A stretch of DNA of 64,000 bases from Anoplopoma fimbria (Eukaryota; Chordata; Actinopteri; Perciformes; Anoplopomatidae): assembly GCF_027596085.1 (NCBI RefSeq), contig NC_072462.1, forward strand, positions 18,836,421-18,900,420. Direction: 5' to 3'. The position numbers and the translations under genes were made by a program. The notes beneath the pieces are model-generated. The model saw only the letters and a program-made list of their open reading frames with translations. It was not told where the DNA came from and made no database searches. Position 1 is the stretch's first letter; each line of letters starts with the position of its first letter. Positions 1-10,864 of this stretch are shown here, in pieces.

Positions 1-1471
<1,471 letters not shown>

Positions 1472-1772
1472 CCCCAGAGTTCGTGGGACCATCTCGTCAG
1501 TATTTCCTGTAGCTGAATCTGCTGGCTGTGTCCACCTTTCCCGCCAGTGTCACCACGGTTACGTGCTTGCCTGCTTGGGGCTGTACCATGATAGCGACCC
1601 CTCTGTTGTTGCCAACCGTTGCAAGGCTTTCTGACTGTTTACAGCTTTGGACGTCGGTTCCAAACTAAAAACCTGACCCCTCTTCTCCCTCTTCCCTTTC
1701 CCATGACTTGGCTCCAGACTGGGCAGTGTTTTTTGCATTAGTGTCTTTTTCATTTACAGATCACTGGGCATC

Positions 1773-1845
1773 AGTGTGAGTGTGAGTGTGAGTGTGAGTG
1801 TGAGTGTGAGTGTGAGTGTGAGTGTGAGTGTGAGTGTGAGTGTGG
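1773..1845. repeat. (GTGTGA)n hexanucleotide repeat
   Basis: About 12 nearly perfect copies of the six-base unit GTGTGA lie about 300 bases after the crkl stop codon, probably within the transcribed 3' UTR. Confidence 0.95.
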
Positions 1846-1948
1846 GATCACAATAGATATTTACCACATTACATCACAACATGTTAGTTTTTTTTGATTT
1901 TTCAGAATATTTGTAATGTTTGAAGTCTTGGGGACTTAAGAAAGTGTT

Positions 1949-1949
<1 letters not shown>

Positions 1950-1980
<31 letters not shown>
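1950..1980. repeat. (TG)n microsatellite
   Basis: A short perfect TG dinucleotide run of about 15 copies. Confidence 0.95.
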
Positions 1981-1982
<2 letters not shown>

Positions 1983-2131
1983 TTTTGTTGATGTGAGGAT
2001 ATTTGTGCAAAGTAGGGAACAGCAATATCCCTATGGACTTTGGAGAGCACTGAGGCAACGAGGAGCTAACCAGCCAGTCAAATGTTATTTCTCCAAAACA
2101 ATCAAGTCACTGTTGTACCTTAACCATCTCA

Positions 2132-2238
<107 letters not shown>

Positions 2239-3883
2239 ATGTATTGGCCAGGAGTTATTCAGGTTGACAGGTTTTTTTTATGTGTATGTGATGTGTGACT
2301 GGCGTCAGAAGAGAGAGAGGTTTGTGGAAGCTCTAGGTTGTTCCTTGACATTACAGATCCCATCCACTCTTCAACCTGGCACATGTCTGGCTGACAATAC
2401 TTATTTATATTTTGTTAATAAGACATGACACGGCCATAAGTGATTTCATCCTTTTTCTTATTTGTGCCACATGATCAAATATAGTTGTTTTTTTTCTTTT
2501 CTTTTTTTGTTTTTTTTTTTTGTGTGACATCGAAAAGATGTATGGTAGAGGGGAAACTCTGCATGTCCACTTGGTACCTCTCTTTACTGTCCTTAACACC
2601 ATTATGAACTAAAAGGACATTGCTTAGAGATTAGTAGGTTTTAAGAGCAAACGGCACCGAGCACTAGAAGATCTATTTCAACTTTCTGCATAGGAGTGCC
2701 ATGCTTTGAACAGGTTTTTCCAAAAAGTCAAGTAGCAACGGCAGTGGCCCTGGCCAGCACTTTCCAGGAGCATCTGACTAAACGGCTGAAGGCTTTCCAC
2801 TGAGCTGAGAGTCTCTACTTTCAGTGGCACAGGTCAGGGAAGGAGGTGATATTTCAGCAAGCCAATGAGAATCCCCAATGCCTTTTCCCAGAGAGTAAGA
2901 TAAATGCATCTTTTAGCGCATGCAATGCTCTCTGCCAAAAATGTGTTTCTGATGCAGTGTTGCTCCTGTCAGTTCCCTGTTTCTTAGATATTTGGTCTGT
3001 TTTAATATTTGTGTCTTTATGCTACCTGTCAGAGTAGTGGGAAAGCATCTTTGTTCCTACTGTGCTGCAATCAACCCGGCCAGTAGGAGCAGCCAATTAG
3101 GCAGTTGTGCATACAGTGCCAACCCCTACGTTTCTGCTGTAAAAAAAAATGACCCCCCCCCCCCCATCTCATCTCTCCGCCTAGTGCTTTCCCTTCAAAT
3201 CAGTGCTCAGCCATTCACTCAGAGTAATATTGTGCAGCTTTTAGTTGTATCCCAATTTTAATTTTAATTTTGCCAGTTTATAGTCCGCTATTAAATTGAG
3301 CATTTTCTTAAAATGATCGATGTTAATAAACTTAAGTATCTACGGTGACATTTACAAAAGGGAAAAAAAAAATGCCTGCTGGTTGCCTCCGTGCATGATC
3401 TCTTGGCCGGGGAAATGGTTCTGCCTGGCCAAATGCTGCTTAATGTCCTTTTTATCCGTATTAAATCAAGGTTTATCTCGTTTTAATCCCTCCTGGTCCA
3501 TGCAAACAAGCCAGTGTGGGATTTCTTTTTTTTCATCAAACTTAATGAAATCTACTAATTAAGCAATACACCCTGATTTAATTCCTTCGTTGAGGTGAAC
3601 ATGCTTTTTCTCATGCTTCTGAGTTGTTTTGTAATGGCATTAACAGTATTACTGTGCTCTCTTCTCATATTCTAGACAAGCCTGTCTTTTACTTAAAAAT
3701 TGAAAATTGTGCCTTTTTATTTTCTTATACCATTGACATGTGTTAATATTTCCCATGGTTAACACCTGTGCTGGTATTGACCCTTTATGTACAGAACAAG
3801 TAAATAAAATTTACGTCTACTTCTTTAAATTCCTCTCTCTGATATCTCTGTCCTCTATATATGCATGTTGTCTTTTTAACAGA

Positions 3884-3919
3884 TGGGGGGGTGGTGGTGG
3901 TGGTGGAGGTGTTGGAGGT
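3884..3919. repeat. G-rich (GGT)n-like run
   Basis: A G7 run followed by about ten GGT/GGA-like triplets on the plus strand. The G-tract spacing could permit quadruplex formation; that is inference only. Confidence 0.7.
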
Positions 3920-4100
3920 GTTTGCAGCAGCCTGGCGTCACAGGTTGTGTATCTAGAGCACAGGACAGTTGCTCATGCTCTAATTTTTGACAGTTCCAGT
4001 TTTGATTCTGGCTGCGCCCAGGAGAAAGGAAGCAATTAATGAATTTTAATGAAGTGCTAATAAAAGAAAGTCATCTGACCTAGAGATGGGGGGGGGGGAT

Positions 4101-5739
4101 GGAAAACTTTTCAAGGGCAGTATTTCAGATGGGCATGTTCTGTGACTTGTTTATTCAGCGCTTTTCAAACCAGGTACATATAACACAAGTTTAAGCCAAT
4201 AGGCCCTAAAAATGTTAATCTGATATCTGCAAAAAGTAATCTGACGATGGTATACTGAAATATATATATATATAAGTCCTGGCTCATATAGTTGAGAATT
4301 TACATTCCCTTACTCGTTTCCTTTTCCTTATACTAGTAGAGATGAGCATGCCACTCTGAACTACACTATAGACAAAGCATGGCCTTAGTGTCCCCCTGTC
4401 ATGCTTTTTAGATGTACAATTCTTACTTTAGTGAAACTATACTTCTATCAAACTACAAGACGATTATCATTGGACTCCAGATCAGATGCTTCTGATGATG
4501 AAAAGATGACGTGTATGAAACTGGGCTTAGCTCAAATCTAAGAGGATTCCAACCCTTCACAGTGGCTGAGACTGTATTGAGACATATGTTCAGATTATGC
4601 AACTGTTCCAAAGTGTAGTAGCCATGGGCATACATTGATCCTTACTAAATTTATAATGACAAGAATGCTACCATTCCATACTAAAACCATTGGTTGTCAT
4701 GCCACAAAGCGTGTCTTCATACACAACATATCTGTGACCGCTCACTCCCTGATGATGTTGCAGCCTAGAAACATTTTCTTAACCATCAGCACCATATCAT
4801 CATCATCATAATCATCATAAGACACGTTGTCTAGTTGCCCTTTGAAACATTGTGAGGTAATTCATGAGCAATGGAAGTCACAGGAACATAATCTATCAAG
4901 CTTGAATAACAACTTGTTCTCATGATGGTTGTAAAAACTAAGAAAACAAAGAAACCCAGAAAGATGAAACTCAAGCAAAGTGTAGAGTGCATCATCACTT
5001 CCTTAATCTTTGTCTTCCTAAACTTCTCCTGTTTGTCACAGTCCACCTGTAGCAAAGTGTAACATATAACACCTTCACTCTACAGTCGAGATCAAAAGAC
5101 TATTGTGTCATTAGTTAGATGTTTTACGTTTCTAAATCATGGTATATCGTTTTTAAACTATTCCACGATAAGTGATTCTGTGTATTTAGTGCTGTCTCTG
5201 GCCTCTACTCCTGTATGCCCGGTGCTTTGTGTGCATGTGCCAGGTTAAATCGTCATTAAAGCCAGTCAATGAAATGCTCCAGATTGCGATAGGCGGTGGC
5301 TGCAGTGAGAACGACCATAGTGAACCTAACTTATCCGAGTTTGACCTCTCCCCGGGGCACAGTGCATGTCAATCGCGTACGTGTGTATAAATGGATGTGC
5401 TGAACGGTCAATGAAAGCTTTCCTACAGTCCATTACCACCACCGCCCTCAAACTACGTGATGGCAGCCGCAGCGCTGTAGAGTGTTTAGCTCACAATACA
5501 TTTTGCTATTAAAAACACGAGAAAGAGGACCATTATTACTTTCTTAAAGATAAACAAGAAACATTTTGTCCCTGATGACTAATGTAACTGAGTAAGAAGT
5601 AATCTTAATGTAATTGGTATCCGCTGGGTCTTAAAGAAGTGAGCTATCTAACGTTGATTAATCAATGGAAACACAGGTAAGGTCCTTAAAGGTATTAAAC
5701 AACATTTTTTCAGGTGCAAATGAGTGCTAGCCAGCTGTG
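4101..5739. other. gene-free spacer
   Basis: No exon, RNA gene or recognisable dispersed repeat was seen here, apart from a short (TA)n run near 4258 and ATC/ATG-rich triplets near 4796. Confidence 0.5.
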
Positions 5740-6824
5740 ACACATTTTCAAATGACATGATTTGACATGACATGTAACACATAGTATAATATGCTTTAAT
5801 GTCATACTATACTTTTGTATTTATGATATACTGAGCTAGGACACTTTATGACTTTTTTTTTACTATTTGGAGAAAAAATATTGCATTCTAAACTATGACT
5901 TCTTTATGACATGCTATTCTTTTATGACATACCAAAAACTTGTTTATGACATTTTAACAGAATGCTAAACAATGGCTTTTTATACTCGACTGACATTTTT
6001 ATGACATACAATGTTATGACTTTTCTTTTACATCTTTTATGACATTCTATTCTATGACTTTTTAAACTTTTGTTGCATAATCTACTAAATGACTTATTTG
6101 CAAAGGCAAACTATAATAATTAATTTGACATACATTGATGAAATGTTATTTTTATGTCTTAAAAAATATATATAGTATGACTTTTTCTTGACTGACTTAG
6201 ACTTACCATGCCAGACCTTTTATAAGGTATACTATCCTATATCGTTTTATGAAAAACTATACCATAACTTTTTAAAGTCATACTATACTATGACATGTTA
6301 TAGCGTTTTTATAACATAATATAGTATAAGTACTTTTTGGGGCGTACTATACTCTTTTATTGACTTGTTTAGCCACACTATATTTTGAGTTTTTAATGAC
6401 TTTTTAAACATACTAGACTATGACTTTTTTCAAAATATCATACTATGACTTTTTATCATTTTTTCAGACAAAGTATTCAAGACTTTTTAATGACTTTTTT
6501 CGGCATTCTATATTTGAATTTTGTAATGACTTTTATTAACATACTTAACGACAAGTTCTATACAATAACTTTTTCCAGCATACTTTAGTATAACCTTTCT
6601 ATGAGTTATCCTAACAAACAGTGCTATGACTTTTTTAAGACCGTTTTCAACATACTAAACTGACTTTTTTTGACATACTATACTAAGCCTTTTTTGGCGT
6701 ACTTTCGTAAGACTTTTTTCAACATACTATACAATGATTTTTTTATATAATGTATATAATCTTTTTTGGAAACACTATAGTATGACATTTTTCAACATAC
6801 TATACTATGACTTTTCCAACATAC

Positions 6825-7150
6825 TAATCTTTTAGACGTAGTATACCAATACTTTTTCATGACTTTTTTCGATGATAAGAAATGAAATGGTGCAACAGAG
6901 GGGTTTGAACTCATGACCCTCCAGATGAGTGGCTTCTATGCTAACCATTGTGCCATTCCTCCACATGTTCATTCTTGTCTCTATAGGACTAGTATTACAT
7001 AGTATAACATGCAATACTCCAGTATTACTTTTCGATTAAAAATACGACTTGAAAATACCTTGACTGTAATGATTTCTTTTCGCCATACTATACTATGCCT
7101 TTTTTTCAGCGTACTATACTATGACTTTTTTATGACTTTTTCGACATACT
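6825..7150. repeat. segmental duplication, copy A (inside array)
   Basis: This segment starts TAATCTTTTAGACGTAGTAT and is repeated with small changes about 580 bases downstream, starting at 7405. It contains the tRNA-like sequence and the shared stretch GCAATACTCCAGTATTACTT, then re-enters ordinary array units. It appears to be a local duplication that carried non-array sequence with it. Confidence 0.85.
6892..6964 (-). pseudogene. tRNA-like sequence, copy A
   Basis: On the minus strand this is a 73-base tRNA-sized segment. It has an A-box-like TGGCACAATGG and a good B-box-like GAGTTCAAACC at tRNA spacing, with CTCATCT in the anticodon-loop position. The acceptor, D and T stems do not pair well by eye, so it reads as a decayed tRNA or the head of a tRNA-derived SINE, not a working gene. 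Confidence 0.6.
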
Positions 7151-7164
7151 ATACTATGACGTTT

Positions 7165-7220
7165 TTTTAACATGCTATACAGTACGCCAAAAAAGGCATA
7201 GTATAGTATGTTGAAAAAAT
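7165..7220. repeat. inverted array unit
   Basis: Within the array, GGCATAGTATAGTATGTTG followed by an A run is the reverse complement of the usual unit (CAACATACTATACTATGCC). It lies next to direct copies, so the local sequence can fold back on itself. Confidence 0.8.
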
Positions 7221-7404
7221 TACTTTTTTATGACTTTCATCAACATTCTATACTATGACTTTTTTAGAAATACTATGGTATGACTTTTTTGGACATAATT
7301 TACTGTGACTGCTTTATGACTCTTTCCAACATACTATAATAAGTCTGTAATTATATTTTTTGACCTACTATGACTTTGATAACTTTTTCAACATACTGTA
7401 CTAT

Positions 7405-7715
7405 TAATCTTTTAGACGTAGTATATCAATACTTTTTCCAATGATAAGAAATTTAACAGCAACAGAGAGATTTGAACTCATGACCCTCCAGATGAGTGGC
7501 TTCTATGCTTACCATTGTGCCATTCCTCCACAAGTTCATTCTTGTCTCTATAGGAGTTGTATTACATGATATAACATGCAATACTCCAGTATTACTTTTC
7601 TACGCCTTTTTACAACTTGGAAATACCTTGACTTTAATGACTTTTCCCCACATACTATACAATGCCCTTTTTCAGCGTACTATACTATGACTTTTTTATG
7701 ACTTTTTTTTGACTT
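7405..7715. repeat. segmental duplication, copy B (inside array)
   Basis: Second copy of the segment at 6825-7150. It shares the same left end, tRNA-like core and right part through the AGCGTACTATACTATGACTT units, with scattered substitutions and small indels. Confidence 0.85.
7459..7531 (-). pseudogene. tRNA-like sequence, copy B
   Basis: This is a 73-base minus-strand paralogue of the tRNA-like sequence at 6892-6964. It keeps the A-box-like TGGCACAATGG and the B-box core GAGTTCAAAT; changes include TTAGC to TAAGC in the D-arm region and CCCCTC to CTCTCT near the 3' end. It is most likely a nonfunctional copy made with the surrounding duplication. Confidence 0.6.
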
Positions 7716-7768
7716 GCTATACGATGACTTTTTTCGACAAACTATACTATGACCTTTTTTTACATACT

Positions 7769-8641
7769 ATTCAATTCAATTCAGTTTAATTTGTATAGCC
7801 CAGAATCACAAATTACAAATTTGCCTCAGAGGGCTTTACAATCTGTGCACATGCGACATCCTCTGTCCTTCCCTCACATTAACAGGAAAAACTCCCCTAA
7901 AAACCCCCTTTAACAGGGAGAAAAAAGGAAGAAACCTATGGGAGAACGACAGAGGAGGGATCCTTCTCCCAGGATGGACAGAATGCAATAGATGTCATGT
8001 GTACAGAATGAGCAGCATAACAGTTCTTAGATACAACACATTCAATGTATATGACATAAATGATTCATATAATAAGACTACTTATAATAACAGCAGCAAT
8101 TATTACAGTAGAATTATAGCCATGAAAATAGGGATAGTAATGTGACTAATAATAATAATCGAAGTAGCAGTGGGTGTCAGTCGGCTCACAGCAGGAGGCA
8201 CGACTACGGTCCAGGTACCACAACGATTCATGGAAACCTGCAGAACGAGAAAGCAAAAGGGCTTCAGGGTGGAAGTAAAGCTAAAATGCTTAATGGTACA
8301 GGTAATAGTAATAGTAATGTGACTAGTAATAATAATAATGGTGGTAGCAGTCGGTGTCAGCAGGGCCGTAGCAGGATGCACGTCCACGGTCCAGGTACAG
8401 CCACGATTTATAGAAGCCTGCGAAGCGAGAAAGCACAAAGACTCCAGGGTACAAGCAAGTCAATAAGCGTAATAGTACAGGCAATAATAATAGTAATGTG
8501 ACTAATAATGATAGTGGTAGTAGTAGTGGGTGTCAGCAGGGCCTCAGTAGGTGGCACGATGACAGTCCAAATATAACCCCGATTCCTGGGAACCTGCGAG
8601 GCGAGAAAGCACAACTCCGGGGAAGAAGCAAAATCAGTAAT
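7769..8641. repeat. dispersed fish repeat element interrupting the array
   Basis: The array motif stops at TACATACTAT, and a different sequence begins with ATTCAATTCAATTCAGTTTA, then TTTGTATAGCCCAGAATCAC and GAGGGCTTTACAATCTGTGC. Array units resume after about 8641. I recognise this opening from memory as a very common teleost interspersed repeat but cannot name its class. Its right half consists of three tandem copies of a roughly 178-base unit. No terminal inverted repeats or open reading frame were seen. Confidence 0.75.
8135..8640. repeat. three tandem ~178-bp units inside the dispersed element
   Basis: TAGTAATGTGACTA recurs at 8135, 8312 and 8491, a spacing of 177 and 179 bases. Each unit then contains a GTGTCAG motif, a GCACGA/GCACGT motif, a CGATT motif, an AACCTGC/AGCCTGC motif and a GCGAGAAAGCACA-like motif. 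The third unit is shorter. Reading frames across it on both strands are by-products of the repeat. Confidence 0.85.
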
Positions 8642-9660
8642 GTATATACTATGACTTATTCCAACATTTTATACTATGATTCTTTTGACATACTAGTCAG
8701 ACTTTTTTCAGCGTACTACACTATGACTTTTTCGAAATACTATACTATGACTTTTTTCAACATAATATAGTATGAATTGTTTTTGACATACATACCTTGA
8801 CTCTTTAATGACATTTTTCCGACATACTTTACTATGAATTTTTAAGTATACTAAACCATGACTTTCTCGACATCCAATACTATGACTTCTTCCAATGTAC
8901 TATACTATGACTTTGTATGAATCTTTTTGACTAACCATGCCTTGACTCTTTTTCACCATACAATATATTACTTTTTCCGACATACTATACTATGACTGAT
9001 TTATGACTTTTTTCGACATACTTTACTATGATTTTTTTCAGCATACTATACTATGACTGTTTTCGACATGCTATACTATTACTTTTTTTTGACATACCAT
9101 ACTATGACTTATTTTCCACTCACTAGTCCTTTTTTATTTTACATCCTATACTATGACTTTTCATTAACTTTTTTGGCATAGTATAAGCAACTTTTTTCAT
9201 GAGATACTATAATGTGACAAATTCTACTGTTCAACATTCTATAGTAGGAATTAAAAAAAAAAAAATTCAACACAATATACCAGTATTTTTTATGGCTCAT
9301 TATACTATGACTTTATTTGACATTTTTTTGTCTTACAAAACGAAGACATTTTTGACATACTTTACTATCAATTAATATGACATTTATCATGATATACTAC
9401 ATTATGGCATTAAAGGACATTTTTGTGATACATTACTGTGTTATTTTTATTTGTGACATACTATACCAGGTTAACTCCTAATTTAATTAATGAATGTAGA
9501 TGTTAAGAACCAGAATATAACCAAGGTTATTTTTTATGACTTTAATATGCTACACTTTTGATGATTTTCCGTGACACACTTTACTATGATTTTTTTATAA
9601 TATTTTGTTTATGATTCACTATAATATGTTTTTGCAAAATTACTGGACCATAACGTTCTT

Positions 9661-10671
9661 AAACCGCGTACTATTCTATAAAAATCCGAATGCCATTTTT
9701 TGTGACATACGTTGACAAGGTTGGCAATCTAAACCAGGGTTTCCCAAAGCTTTGATGACTCGGTTCCAATGGAAGGAGCCAGCATATGTTTGCGTCTGGC
9801 ACAGGAAAGGGCACAAACATCATAATCAATTCAATTATTCTTGCTTCCACATTAAACTGTTGAGTTGCACACATGCGTATATCATGCAATTTTTAATGGC
9901 ATACTTTACTCCAACATTTTTAATGTTTTTGTTTTTGTTTCATACTCTTCCATGCCCTTAATTTCAAACATAGGTGAGAGGAATCAAGTATGGACTACGT
10001 GGATATCCCAGATGACCCAGACTACTTAGGAAGACCTGGAAGTTAAAATAAACCATCATGTTATCAGAATGTCACACTCTCATACATCCTTATAACATGG
10101 ATTTTAATTTAGCATCCTGTAGAAACACAGACTGAAAGACCATCTGTTCTATGTCTGGTGTCTTGACGATTTGTATGTATTTTTTTTACAGAGATGTTAA
10201 AAAAGTCATATATCATACAAAAAAGACCAGTTGATATGCTCTAGAAAATTAATTTGCAGTGTCTGTTCCCTGAAGCTGTATGAATGTCCCAGATATGGCC
10301 CCTCTCTCTGTCTCGTAAAACATTTACAGCACAGACGTTGCTGCCTTCTGCAGAGGAAACTATGCCAGACTATGATGGTAATTTCACACTAGCTATCTGT
10401 CATAACGCATCAGGTCAGACTGGCTCCTGGCTAAATATATATATATAAATATATGTATAGTTTGTTTCTGACAAACAATCTAAAGTGACTCCACTTACAG
10501 TACAGGCTCTTGGAAATACATGAAACAATGAAACACTATACACAATGATACATTTTTAACATAAACTGCTATAGTGGCCTGTCAGTCAGTTGCTGGTCTA
10601 CCCATAATAACAGAATTCCTTTAAGGCTTTAGTGAATGTATCCTCCATCAATGATGTCCCTGTTGCAAAGT
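9661..10671. other. spacer and probable T-box gene 3' UTR
   Basis: No gene was recognised between the end of the array and the T-box stop codon. The part next to 10672 should be the T-box 3' UTR (transcribed leftward). I could not identify its poly(A) site. A plus-strand 18-codon frame at 9995-10051 is discussed among the findings. A (TA)n-rich run lies near 10435. Confidence 0.5.
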
Positions 10672-10864
10672 TCACCAACAGGAGTAGGAAAAGAGTGGGT
10701 ATTGGCTCCAATCCGCTGCATGGCCGTGGTGGTGAGGATGGTGGTAGTAGCCATGTTGTTGAGTGTTTTGTTCAGCTGTGGCAAGTGAATGAGATGGAGG
10801 TTGGACGAGGGTGTGGGCTGCATCGTCATTGGAGGAAAGTGGATATCTGGTGTACTCAATAGAT
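10672..10864 (-). CDS. tbx6l: tbx6l exon 9 (C-terminus, stop)
   Basis: These 193 bases after a CTTTAG acceptor encode [18 protein letters not shown], a His-rich HHPHHHGH stretch and the terminal [13 protein letters not shown], with TGA at 10674-10672. The aromatic C-terminal tail looks like a conserved family signature. Confidence 0.88.

Larger units (their letters stand above)
5740..9660. repeat. degenerate AT-rich tandem array
   Basis: A core close to ACTATACTATGACTTTTT, usually preceded by GACAT or CAACAT and sometimes by CAGCGT, recurs dozens of times with substitutions and variable spacing (about 20-30 bases). Order is clearest from about 6180 to 7760 and from 8640 to 9180; the edges decay gradually. 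The array is interrupted by a duplicated tRNA-like segment (6825-7150 and 7405-7715) and by a dispersed element (7769-8641). It has no coding capacity. The core contains TATAGTATA-type self-complementarity, so strands could form small hairpins. Unit lengths were judged by eye. Confidence 0.85.

Noticed and set aside
6892..7531. Functional tRNA genes
   Set aside because: Box-like motifs and the 73-base length fit, but the acceptor, D and T stems do not pair well by eye, and the two copies differ at structural positions.
8103..8770. Frames of 111, 119, 68 and 90 codons on both strands of the 178-bp repeat
   Set aside because: Overlapping frames on both strands repeat with the DNA unit and are rich in Asn/Ser or Ile/Thr from AAT/AGT triplets; no protein family fits.
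5740..9660. CRISPR-like repeat array
   Set aside because: Units are contiguous and degenerate, lack uniform repeat-spacer structure, and lie in a vertebrate chromosome next to intron-containing genes.
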